Of a DNA stretch of 64,000 bases, positions 12,501-23,653 are shown piece by piece. A program made the position numbers and the translations under genes. Position 1 is the first letter of the stretch; every line of letters begins with the position of its first letter. The notes under the pieces are model-generated. The model had not been told where the DNA came from. It did no database searches and was given only the letters and a program-made list of their open reading frames with translations. The stretch comes from Vespa crabro (taxonomy: Eukaryota > Arthropoda > Insecta > Hymenoptera > Vespidae), in NCBI RefSeq assembly GCF_910589235.1, contig NC_060970.1, positions 558,001 to 622,000 of the forward strand. Reading direction: 5' to 3'.

Positions 12501-15424
12501 CACACGATGAAATAATCCGTCTAGTCGAGAGGAAGATATGCGAGTGCTTCTCGAATCAATGCAACTGTCAGACCTTGAAATTTTCCGACAAGTCCAGGAA
12601 AAGTTATGCGATTGCCTCACGAACCCATGTGATTGTTTGACTTCAAAAGAATGCGACTACACGATAGTATGTTATACGAGTGCTTCTCTAACCAGTGCAA
12701 CTTTCGAACTTCGAAATATTTCGGATACTCGAGGGAATTTTGTGCTCGTTCCTCTCGAACCAGTACGTCTTGTGGATATAGAAATATTCCAGGTAGTCGT
12801 GGGAAAGTTGTGCGAGTGCGTCTCGATCCAATGCGACTGTCGAACTCGGAACTTTCCAACTAGTCGAAGGAGATTTGTGCGTATGCTCTCATATTATGTC
12901 GACTAACAGATTTGGAAACTCTTCGCTTATTCGAGGGAAAGTTATGTGAAAGCCTCTCGATACAATACGAATGTCGGAATTAGCAATATACCGTCTAGTA
13001 GTGGGAAAGTTATACAAACGCCTCACTATCCAGTGCGTCATTCTGGAGTGAAATTTTTCGTCTAGTCGAGAGAATGCTGAACTCGTACCTCTCGATACAG
13101 TGCGTATTTCGTGCTGGGAAAAAATCCATCTAATCAAGGCAAAGTTGTGCGAATGCCTTACTTCAATGCGACTGTCGGACTTCAAAACATTCGAACTAGT
13201 CAAGGGAAGTTATTCGAGTGCCTCCAACAACACTACCTCTATCGTATTTAGATATATTCCAACTAGCCGAGGGAATGTTATGAATCTTCGTCTCGCACCA
13301 ATGCGACTGTCGGAATTGGAAATATTCCGACTGGTCGAAGGAAATTTATGCGTGTGCATCTCGAACCCATGTGACTGTCATACTTGGAACAATTCGACTA
13401 TTGGATGGAATGTTGCACAAGTGCCACTCCAACCAATGCGACTCTCAGATTTGGAAACATTCCGACTACTCGAGGGAAAGATATGCGTGTGCTGTTCGAA
13501 CCAATGCGATTGTAGGACCTAGAAATACTCCGACTAGTCGAGGGAAAGCTATGGGATTATGTCACGCATCAGTGATACTATCTGATTCGTTGTTGTTCCT
13601 ACTAGTCATAGGAAAAATATAAATGTGTTTCCCAATACAATGCGTCTGTCGCACCTAGATAAATTATCCCATGTCGAGGCATAATTATGAGCGTTCCTCT
13701 CGAATCAATATAAATGACGGAGTTTGAAATCTTTCGACTAGTCGAAGGATTGTTATAGGAATGCCTCTCGAACCAATAATACTGTCGGACTCTAAACCTT
13801 ACGACAAGTCGAATGAAATTTTTCCGAGTGCCTCACTAACCAATGCGACTGTCGAATTTGGATATATTCCGACTAGTTGTGAGAAAGTTATGGAAGTTCC
13901 TCTCTAAACAATGCGACTGTCGTACCTGGTAAATTCTGACTAATCGAGGGAAAGTTATGTGAGTGATATGTGAAACAATGCGACTATCGTTCTTGGAAGC
14001 ATTCCAACTAGTCGAGGGAATGTTATGCAAATGACTAGTAAACCAATGCGACTGTTGGACTTTTCAAATATTCGTATATTCGAGAGAAGGATATGTGAAT
14101 GCCCCTCAAACCGATATCAATGTCGTACATATTAATTTTCCTCCTAGCCGATGGAAAGCTATGTGAGTGGCAAGTGAACCAATGCTACTGTTGTTCTAGG
14201 AAAAATCGAGAATAAGAGCGGGAATGTTCTGCTGGTCCCTCTCGATCCAATTCAAACGTTACACCTAAATATAATTCATCTAGTTGTGGGAAAGATATTC
14301 GAATGACTTATGAGCCTATGCGAATATGAGACATGGAAATATTCTGACTAGTCGAGGGAAAGTTGTGCGTGTGCCGCTGGCAACAATTCGAATGTCAGAC
14401 CTAGAAATATTCCGACTATTCGTGAGAATGATATACGAGTGCCTCTCGAACCATTGCTTCGGTCGGATCTAGAAATATTCCACCTAGTCGAGGGAAGGTC
14501 ATGAGAGTGACAAGTAATTCGTCTATGGGTCTTGGAAATATTTTATAGAGACGAGAAAAAATTATACGGGTGCCACTCAAATCAATGCGACTGTCGGACA
14601 TAGAAACAATCCGATTATTCGAGGGAAGTTATGCGAGTGACTATCTATCCAAAGCGGATGTGTTAGAAACATTACCTAGTCGGGTAAAAGTTATGCGTGT
14701 GCCTCTCGGCTGTCTGATTTGGAAATATTCGGAATAGTCGAAGGAAATTTATGCTAGTTACACTAGTAACTATGCGATTGCTGGACTTTATAATATCCCG
14801 CTTATTAGAATGAAAGTTAAGCGAGTGTCACTCGAAACAATGCTGCTATCGGACTTTGAAATGACTAATAAAGAGAGAGCTATGCGATTGAATTTTGATT
14901 CAATGCGACCGTCGTGCTTGAAAATATACCGAATATTCAAGGAGAATTTATGCGAATGCCTCCAAAACCAATGCGGCGACCGGATTTGGAAACATTCCAA
15001 AAGGTTCGGGAAAATTATGTTAGTGACTCGCGAATAAAGCGGTTGTCGGACTTGGAAATATTACTTGGAAAATATTCACTTGGAAAAAATTGACTGTCGG
15101 TCTTGGAAATACTTCTACTAGTCGATGTATAGATATGCGAGTGAATTGTGAAGCAATGAGAATTTTGTGCTTCGAAATATTCAAACTAACCGGTAGGAAT
15201 TTATGGGAGTGCTATTCGATCCAATGCGGCTGCTGTGCTTGGACATATACCGACTTGACGAGGGTGAGTTACGCGAGTGACTCTAGAATCAATGCGGCTG
15301 TTGGATGGAGAAATATTCCGACAAGCAAATGGAAAATAATGAGTGTGCCCCCGGGCGCATGCGACTGTCAGATATAGAAATATTCCGACCATTCGAGAGA
15401 AAGATTTCAGAGTTGAGTGTGAAA
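6534..15424 (+). repeat. 68-bp satellite array, forward orientation (about 130 monomers)
   Basis: Monomers recur every 68 bp: GCGAGTG at 6714 and at 6782 is one clear example. Conserved words in order are TCTCGAACCAATGCGACTGT, CGGACTTGGAAATATTCC, GACTAGTCGAGGG and AAAGTTATGCGAGTG. Each consensus monomer contains the perfect 10-bp palindrome CGACTAGTCG and an adjacent GGAA-ATA-TTCC dyad. Monomers diverge strongly from one another through substitutions and small indels, so this is an old, poorly homogenised array. No gene is supported; open frames of up to about 140 codons occur by chance. Both ends of the block lie near the word GACTGTC. Confidence 0.93.
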
Positions 15425-18317
15425 TAATGCTGTCATAATAAAATATCGTAATAAAGACATTAATAAAGATAACAATAATAATAATAGTAATAATAAGAAC
15501 AATAATAATAACGATAATATGAAAACAATAGTAACAATAATAACGATAATAACGATTATAAGGATAATAACTGTAATAATAATAATATAAATAATAACGA
15601 TAATAATAAAGGTAATTTGAATAGTAAATATTATAACGACAATAATAACGAAATTACGGAAAATAAGTATCATAATCATAATAAAGTTAATAACGATAAT
15701 AATGATAATGGCAATAATAACGTTAATAACGTTAATAAAAATATTAATAAAAATAATAATAATAAAAATAATAATAACGATTATAACGATATTACTCATT
15801 ATAACGAAATAAACGATAATAATGATAATAACGACAAAAATTACCATTATAGTTATAATAACGATAATAAAGTAGATAACAAAACTAATAATAACAATAA
15901 TATTAATAAAAACGACAATGAAGAAAGTAACTATAATGACGATAATTACGATAATAACGTTGAAGCAATAATAATAACGATTATAATAATAGTAACGATT
16001 GTAACGACAATAATAACGATAAAATCGATTATAATTATTATCACGAAAATAACGATTATAACAATAATAACGTTAATTACGATAATAATAATATTCATAA
16101 CAATAAGAAAGTCATCAACGATAAAAACAATAATAGCGATAATAACTATAATAATGACAATAACGTAAGAAACGATAATAACGATAAAATGATTATGACA
16201 TAAATAACGATATTAACGTTAACAACGATAATTAGAATAATACTAACATATTAACGATAAATCCATAATGACGATAATAACGATAACAATGTTAATAACA
16301 ATGAAAATGTCTATAATAATAAAAATAACTATTATAACCATAATAACTCTAATAACGGCAGTAACAAGAATAATAATAAGAAGAAGAATTATGATAATAT
16401 TAATGACGATAATAACAATGTTTATTATTATAACGATATTAACGATAATTACGATAATAATGACCATAATAACAATAATAATGGTAATAAAGATAATGAC
16501 GTTAATAACAAAAATAATAATCAAAGTAATGATAATAATAAGGACAATAACGATAATAACGCTAATAACGTTAATAGCGATAATAATAAAGATAATTTTA
16601 ATAGTAACGATAATAACGACGAGAATAATGAAATTAACGAAAATAAGTATTATAACCATAATAAAGTTAATAACGATAATAATGATAATAGCAATAATAA
16701 CGTCAATAATGACAATAATATAAGAATAAGTATAATTAAAATAATAATAGTTGAAGTAATAACGAAAATAACAATAATAATAAAAACAATAATAATAATA
16801 ATAATAATAATAGTAATAATAATAATATGGATAATATCGATATAAATAATTATAACGATATTAATGATAATAACAATAATAACGTTAAAACAAAAATAAT
16901 AATGATAATGACAATAATAATAGCGACAATAGCGATATTAATAATAATAATAACAATAATAACTATAATAACAATATTAAAGTTATTATTGGAAATAATA
17001 ATAATAATAAAAATAAATATAATAAATATAATACAGATAATCGCGGTCGTAGTGATCATAATATTAATAATAGTGATAGTATGTATAATAACGATAATAA
17101 CGATAACAAGGAAACAATGTTAATAACAAAATATTTAAAATAATAATAATAATTCTAATAATAATAATAATACTAAAAGAAAGAATAGCAATTATAACGA
17201 TAATAACTATAATAATAATAATAATAATAATAACGATAATAACGATAATAACGATTACAATAAAAATAATAATAATCTACACAATAAAAATAAATATAAC
17301 ATAAATAATGATAATAATAATATTAAAAATAATATCGATAATAACCTTAATAACGTATATAAAGACAACAGCGCTAATAATAATAATAACTATAATAAAG
17401 ATAATAACAATAATAATAACAATAATTTTATTGATAATAATAATTATAACTTTATTAATGATAAACATTATTGTAATAGTAATAGTAACAAAACAATAAT
17501 AACAATAATAATAGTAATGGTAATAATAATAATAAAAATAATAATAATGAAATAATAATAATAAATATAATAACAACAGTTACATAAATAATAATAATAA
17601 TAATAAGGAAATTATTAAAATAGTAACAAAAATTATAATAATTATAATAATAAAACTAATAACTATAATAACAATAATAATTGTAAAAATAATAGTAATC
17701 ATAATTGCGATATTAACAATAATCACGATAATAATAATAAAAATAATAATAGTGATAATAACGACAATATCAGTAATAAGGGTAATGAAGATAATAATAA
17801 CGAAACAAATAATAACGTTAAAATCGGTTATAATTATAATAAAAACGATAATAATAATTATTATTATAATAATAATAATAGTAATAAGGATAATAAAGAT
17901 AATTATGATAATAACGATAATAACGGTAACAGTAATGATAATGATAATAACGTTAATTATGTAAAGAAATAATGTTAATAACAATAATAATAAGGATAAT
18001 AAAAAAATGGTGATAATAATAATAATAACAATAAAAATTATTAATATATTTGCGATAATAATCATAATAACTAGAATATTGAAATTATGATAATGACGAT
18101 AATATTGTAAATGGCGACAATAATAGCAATAATAACGTTAATAACGATAGCAACGGTAATAAGCATAATAACGATAATAATGTTCATAAAGATGATATTG
18201 ACGATAATAATAATAGTAACGAAAATATCCACAATAAAAGAGAAAATAACGATAATAACATGTATAACTATTATAAGGATAATAACCATAATGAAGATAA
18301 TAACGATAATAACGTTA
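15425..18317 (+). repeat. Degenerate triplet array, AATAACGAT type, between satellite and copy B
   Basis: A 2.9-kb array of AAT/AAC/GAT triplets rich in AACGAT and GATAAT. It lies directly against the satellite on the left and the 3' end of copy B on the right. Asn-rich and Ile/Val-rich frames here are artefacts of the repeat. Confidence 0.92.
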
Positions 18318-18632
18318 AGACCGATTTTTCTTGATGGTCTGAGAATGCCAATTTTTATGCATTAACGCAGGGACCCTGCCAGGCAGAGGAACCCTTCACC
18401 ATTCGGGTCCCCCATAAGTCCCTGGACTGTCGGGCTCACCGTTGGAATAGGCACTACTGACTAAACATCTATCTAACAGAGTAGCATATTGAAACAATCC
18501 CGGCACCGACATGGGGCATTTCTTCGGGATGGCGCTAAAACATCAGGTCCTTTTACGGCATTCTCCCTTCGACTATACGGCGCCGGAGCCTGGAGCAACG
18601 TTAAGGACGCGTCTATTAGCCGCTCGTCTCCA
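18318..18632 (-). other. 3' untranslated region of copy B
   Basis: Sequence after the ORF2 stop (TGA at 18633-18635) to the array junction. It is shared with copy C (3015 to about 3325), so it is a conserved 3' end and probably the part recognised by the element's reverse transcriptase. Copy C ends in a run of A; copy B ends in a shorter, mutated A-rich tail before the array. Confidence 0.7.
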
Positions 18633-18854
18633 TCATTTTCTTCGCAAGATGGCCCTGACGTACCAGGCCACCTTATTCCACACCTCTTGTCCTCGGAGAA
18701 TTTTGTCGACATCGTTTTCTGACGAGAAGTCTCCGAAGTCCTGCTCAAAGGCGGGTCGTTCGACGCTCCAATGGGCACATTTGATGAACGTGTGGTGGAC
18801 GCCTTCGACGGTCGAGTAACCATAGGGACAGCTGCTGTCTGCTACCTTCCTCAT
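18633..18854 (-). pseudogene. ORF2 C-terminal Cys/His finger fragment (copy B)
   Basis: A 73-codon remnant ends ORF2. It shows SCPYGYSTVEGVHHTFIKCAHW followed by R-x(3)-F-x(2)-DFGDFSSENDVDKIL and EVWNKVAWYVRAILRRK, the layout of the C-terminal CCHC finger of R1-clade proteins (C-x2-C...HTF-x2-C-x2-W, then a helical tail). The second Cys is Gly here, so metal binding would be impaired. The stop is TGA at 18633-18635. The first ~80 bp of the copy C truncation point correspond to this segment. Confidence 0.75.
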
Positions 18855-19266
18855 TTTTGCGAGATAGAAGAAGAAAAGGTCATGTCTGTTAAGAATTGGG
18901 TGAGATAATAGTCGAACACCCCGCTGCCCGGTTTTGCCAGCTGTCTAGCCGACTGATGAGTCGGCAGTCCATCTGCATCTAGGCTCCTGTTCCCATCTGC
19001 TTTGCCAGGTCTAAATGCTACTAGACTTAGCGAGTCTTGATGCTTCCTCCATTCCTAAAACGGGCTTCTGCTGGTAGACGCATTGTCTCGCCAGTGCTAG
19101 TAGATCGATCGGGATTTCTCCCGCGAGCACTAGCACCGCGGCCGCAGAGAACGTGCTGTAGGAGCAAGCGATTCGGAGATTGCCCCAATCCTCTGTACCT
19201 CGACTATGGGCTTGCGATATTTCTCGTGTTACAGCGACTCGGCCCAGAATTTCGCTCCGTATTGCA

Positions 19267-19908
19267 TCACTGCTTCGGCAATGCGCAACAGTAGTCGCCT
19301 CCGGGGCCGATGACATTGGCCATGCGTGTGACAAGCGTGTCTACAAGTTTTGCCGGCTTGTCAGCAGCCCTACTTATATGTTCTCCAAAATTGAGACTGC
19401 TATCGTACATTACCCCTAAGTATTTGACAGCCGAAATGTTCTGGACAGTTGCGTCTCCTACATTGAAACTGCGCAAGTCGTTGTTGCGCATCTTCATAAG
19501 TAGCACTATCTCAGTCTTCTGGTCTGCAAAAGACAGCCAGTGTTTTTTCATCCAGAAGATAATTCTGCGCAGGACTAGATTGAACAGAAACCGTGTCTCC
19601 TCCGTGTCTCTCGTAGTTATGACAACTACAATGTCATCTGCGTACCCCACAATGAAAGAACCCACAGGGACTGCCATACGTATCATACCGTCGTAGAAAA
19701 TATTATAGAAATCCGGTTCCAGTATGGAGCCCTGGGCTGCACCGGATGTCAACTCTAAGCTTCTCGGACAATCGCCAGTATTGTATTCTAGGAAGCGCTC
19801 GTTCAGGTAATCCCCGAGTATTCGGAGTAGACAGCTAGGAACTCTGAAATAACGTTCGAGCGCTTCCTTTGCCGAGTCCCCCCTGACGGAGTAAAAGGCA
19901 TTTCTCAC
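19267..19908 (-). pseudogene. Reverse transcriptase core fragment with YADD box (copy B)
   Basis: This is the longest uninterrupted coding remnant in the window, 213 codons. It covers the palm and thumb of the reverse transcriptase: NAFYSV (the region of the first Asp motif; FYSVRGDS is degenerate), SGAAQGSILEPDFYNIFYDG (residues 55-74, where the usual Gly of QGS-LGP is Glu), VGYADDIVVV (Tyr-Ala-Asp-Asp at residues 89-92, codons 19633-19644), and VKYLGVMYDSSLNFGEH, the motif that follows the thumb in Jockey-superfamily enzymes. The catalytic Asp pair is intact, but the fragment has no upstream motifs in the same frame. It is a remnant of ORF2, not an independent gene. Confidence 0.88.
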
Positions 19909-21529
19909 GTCTTAGGTGGCTAGCAGACACATGGGCTAGATAGATGATTCCCTAGCTTCGACACTTTAGCGCCGTGACAACCTCCTGGCCTGCATGGATG
20001 GTGGAGAGGTCGGATCGAAATCCATACTGCCGAGCAGCAATATCGCACGCTGCCTTCAGAGGTGGCTGCAGGAGATTGCCAGGAGATTGCCAGCCGTATC
20101 AAGCATATATATAGGCCTGTATGGCAAAGTGGCATCTGCTGGACACTTGCCCTTCCTTATGAGCCTAAGTCTTCCTTTTTTCCAAAAGACGGGGAAGATG
20201 TCCTCCTTGAAGAACATGTTATACATATTTAGCAAGAGCTCAGGGTTATACTGCGCGACGGCTTTCATTCCTTCCGCTGGAAAGCCGTCCGTCTTGGAAC
20301 TCTTTTGTTCCGCATGAAAGATGCGGACGTGAGTAGCTCTCCCTCCGTAAACTGTGGCGCTTCTGGGCTGCCAGAAGCAGACGGGCATATCACTCTCTTC
20401 GGTTGTGAAGAGAATAGTGTATTAACAATATTCTCCAGTCTAGTATGCATGACCCCAGATTGCGAGTGATGATCTGGTACCCTAATACCCATGGATTCTG
20501 GTCGATATCTAGGCCCAGCTCCTTCCAGCATCATCGTTGTCTGGCTTTGATGGTTCTCTTCAGTAATTATTTGACTGCTTGATACTGTGCGGCCAAGGAG
20601 GCAGCATCGAAATCGCGTCTCTTCGTTCATTCTACTATCCGGAGAGGACTTAAGCACTTATTGCGAATATCTGCCATCTCGTACGTCCACAAGTACGCAG
20701 GACGCCACTGCCGTTTCGTGCTCGTCCTCTGCACTGCTATCATGCAAGCCTTTTGGATATACTGCATAGTTGCTGCAGTCAACTTTCTGGCATGTAGAGT
20801 TGCTATAGTCTCATGGGTTCCATTTGATGGGATCTCCAACCTTCATCTATGACTGAAGACAACCTATATCGATCAATTTATATGATGTTCCACTTGGGGG
20901 GCGAGTTGAACTTGTCACAACTGGCCTCCTATCGGGTACGTCGAATAGGTTATACTGATGATCGCTCTCAGTGTAATCTTCGATTACCCGCCAGTCTGCG
21001 AAACTTGCCACAAGGTGTTCGTTGCCTAGAGAAACGACCAGGGTCGTCTCCCTATAACCAGGCCTACGGAAGGCTGAGGTGGAGCCTGTGTTGAGCACTG
21101 CTTGCTCCAGTCCCGACACCACCTCCTTTCGTCTTCCTTTGGGGTCCGGCCTGGCAGCCCCCCATTCGAGAATTTGGCATTGAAATCTCCAGTCACATTG
21201 AGATCCCCTTGCATTTACCGCAGCGCGCCTTCCAGGTCGACCAGTTTGTACTGGAAGTCATCTATCCAATCGTTCGTGGTGAGATATGCGCTGACACATG
21301 TCATCGAGGTATGTCTCACCGAAACTTAACCGCGACCGGCTCCATGATCCGACACATGTATCTGTCAGGTATCTGGGATCCAGATAGCCGCCGTGCCCAT
21401 TTCGTCGGCGTACCAATCTACTCCTGCCCTGTTCTGGAACTGTTGGTTGATTAGAACAATATAAACTTTTTTCTCAGATCGGTGCAGAGTTAGAAGGTGG
21501 TGAGCCGTTCTACTCCTATTGACGTTACC

Positions 21530-22490
21530 GTACAGTACACTGATCCATTTTTCTTGTATGCAGTTGCAAGGGCCTCCTAGCAGGTATTGCACGCCCTTGA
21601 TCCGGCCAGGTGTTTCTTGGGATCAGAAACGCTAATGGAGCACAAAAAGTTAGTGGGCTATTTGTCCTTACAGTCTTTGATCTGGTGCCCTTGCCGCCGT
21701 GGAAATATCAAAACTTACTTCGATCGGGGCCTTGCAAGAGGCACTATGGTTGCCAAAGTCGAGGCAGCGGTAGCAACGTCTTACTTCTGCTCTTCTCCTA
21801 ACTTTGCAACAGACAATGCCGACCAGCACTCGGCCGGCCTTCACGAGCTACGCAGCAGCTTCCTCTTATATTTTGACGTGGGACAGGTGTTGCTGTCTCG
21901 AGTTGGAGTACGTCATTTTAACTTTGATTTTCTCTGCGTAGGCTGGGAGGTTCCTCATTAGTGCCTTCTCGACTTCTACCACCGATGTGCAGCAATCGCT
22001 GTCCCGTATCTCCAGCGTAGCTCTGGCGACCAGTTCCGTGATTTTTCTCGTGTCTCTTACTCCTTTCCTCAGGGATTATCTGAATGAGTCCCTAATCTCC
22101 GTAGTGGTCTTCTTGAGTTCGAGGAGAATCTCTCCCGTTCTGGTCTGCCAGATCGATCTAAGATCTACCTCTGCAGCGCTAGTCTTGAGGCTCTGGTGAA
22201 TAACTCCGACTATGTCTGTTTAGTTTTACCTTGCGAAGGTTTCAGGAGGTTAGCGTCCGGTTTCGTTCTTTTTCTCGGCTGGTCCTCTGATATGCTCGGC
22301 TTCTTTATTCCTGCGTTAGGAGTCTTGTAGCCTTCTTCACAGTTATTTCCCTCTTTCTCGTCTTCTTGACGACCTCCGTATACTTGGTGCCTTCGGCCGT
22401 CATCGCCTCTTGCCTTGGTCTTTTGATGCTTTCTTCAGGCAAATGCGGCGGGCTTGTGGCTACTCCCTTAACTGCGCCAGAATTTGTTAC
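21530..22490 (-). pseudogene. ORF1 (gag-like) of copy B, frameshifted
   Basis: Reading from about 22490, the frame gives AVKGVATSPPHLPEESIKRP and then a Lys/Arg-rich stretch ending in KKATRLLTQE before a TAA. A one-base shift restores IKKPSISEDQPRKRTKPDAN, matching the basic region of copy A. Downstream blocks match copy A in fragments, including the zinc-knuckle segment around 21600-21780, read in broken frames. The same module order and the shared SPxxxPEES and KPDA words show homology to ORF1 of copy A. No functional product is possible. Confidence 0.72.
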
Positions 22491-23222
22491 AGAGTTTGCC
22501 CATGTGCTCTGAGAGACCCGAATGAAGGTACACGTTCCCTTATTGATCTTTGTTCAAGATTTATACACCATCTCGCGGTTGACAATGATCTTCTGTAGTT
22601 CTGGGATTCCTTGCTATGTCGCAATGTTTATGTTCGGCTATCTAGTAATAGCTGCACTCATATTGACTAGGTGGAGTTTCCATAGAGCGAATTTCTCTAT
22701 CTCTCGAACTTGTTGTGTCCCCTTCGCAGGCTGGATATGTGACATCAAGCCGGAGAGTCGCATAATCCCAAAGGCCCTGGCAGCCCATTGCCACTCTTCC
22801 AAGAGGCTTTCTTCACATCATACCCATCCTGCCGCTTTAGACACACCGCAAGCCAGTTCGCCTACCTGTGGTGCTCTTCCTGATGCATTATCCAGAGCTG
22901 GAGCCAGATTTCCTACGCCAAGCTCCAGGCAGTTGCTGGTTGACGACGGCAGGTTGCCTGCCCCACAACCACCTGTCACCACCGAGGCGTGGGTGTACCA
23001 TCCACGCTCTATCTTGCCTTTCGCTGTATTATCCGTGATGAGAATTTAATTGTGGCCAGCACCCCAAAGGAAAGGAAAGGTTGGGAAGGAAGCTTGAGAG
23101 GGATAGAAAGGATAGAAAAAGATATGACAGAAGAACAAAGAAAGGAAAAACCGTACAAGAACATTCACACAACATTCACACAGTCCCTTTTATTCGTCTC
23201 TTTCGACAAGTAAGGATTTCTG
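22491..23222 (-). other. 5' leader region of copy B
   Basis: About 730 bp between the recognisable ORF1 and the array junction. The outer 170 bp are strongly purine-rich on the plus strand (AAAGGAAAGGAAAGG and AGAAAGGAAAAA words) with a duplicated ACATTCACACA at about 23161-23182. By eye this end does not match the 5' end of copy A. I see no coding frame or clear core promoter. It could be a different leader module, or could include sequence inserted after the element. Confidence 0.5.
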
Positions 23223-23505
23223 TGATAATAACAATAATAATATCGATAATGATAATAATAAGAGTCATAATAATTATAATAATAATAACGATAATAACGA
23301 TAATAATAATATCAATAACAACGAAAATCACAATAATAAAGGTTATAGCGATAATAACGATTATAATAATTATTATGATAATAACGATAATTATAAGATC
23401 AACGATTGCTACGATAATAATGATATTAACGATAATAACCATATTAATGACAATAATAACGATAAACACAGTAATTATAATAATAAGAATTAAAAAGATA
23501 ATAAC

Positions 23506-23544
<39 letters not shown>

Positions 23545-23653
23545 AATAACGATAATTACGATTATAAGTATAATAATGATAATAACCATAATAACGATAA
23601 TAACGATAATAACGAACATAATTTTAATAACGTTAATATTAATAGTAAAATAG
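23223..23653 (+). repeat. Short triplet array, AATAACGAT type, between copy B and the reverse satellite
   Basis: About 430 bp of AAT/AAC/GAT triplets, in the same strand sense as all the other AACGAT-type blocks. It bounds the 5' end of copy B. The right end joins the reverse-oriented satellite at about 23654. Confidence 0.9.

Larger units (their letters stand above)
18633..21544 (-). pseudogene. ORF2 polyprotein (endonuclease, reverse transcriptase, zinc finger), copy B, broken
   Basis: The position matching the ORF2 start of copy A carries ATC instead of ATG (21542-21544). The endonuclease runs from about 21540 to 20850, with VLYGNVNRSRTAHHLLTL, GAGVDW-type context (NRAGVDWYADEMGTAAIW), TGDFNAKFSNGG and ESDHQY (about 20955-20966). 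The catalytic Glu position reads Gln (INQQF). A linker follows, then reverse transcriptase pieces in several frames: TEGELLTSASFMRNKR (about 20300-20350), FPAEGMKAVAQYNPELLLNM, PYRPIYMLDTAGNLL, QYGFRSDLSTIHAGQEVVTA, then the 19270-19908 segment. The C-terminal region contains AAAVLVLAGEIPIDLLALAR (about 19080-19150), a signature of R1-clade proteins, and a Cys/His finger. The intact enzyme would carry out target-primed reverse transcription in the nucleus. Multiple frameshifts and stops make this copy non-coding. Confidence 0.85.
18318..23222 (-). mobile_element. R1-clade-like non-LTR retrotransposon, copy B (near full length, inactive)
   Basis: About 4.9 kb, close to the usual length for the clade. 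On the minus strand, 5' to 3', it holds a leader, a gag-like ORF1, and ORF2 with APE endonuclease, reverse transcriptase (YADD) and a C-terminal CCHC-like finger, then a ~310-bp 3' untranslated region. Both ends lie against AATAACGAT-type array. The 3' end has only a short A-rich tail (AAGAAAAATCGG on the minus strand). Frameshifts and stops are scattered through both ORFs. Copies A and C match it at the 5' and 3' parts respectively, which supports these boundaries. R1-clade membership is inferred from motifs. Confidence 0.88.

Noticed and set aside
6534..15424. CRISPR-like array (regularly spaced short repeats)
   Set aside because: The whole 68-bp unit is repeated without unique spacers, monomers are diverged, and there are no cas genes. 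It is a eukaryotic satellite.
19267..19908. A functional or domesticated reverse transcriptase gene
   Set aside because: The YADD box is intact, but upstream motifs are in other frames, a conserved Gly is Glu, and ORF2 has lost its start and carries several breaks.
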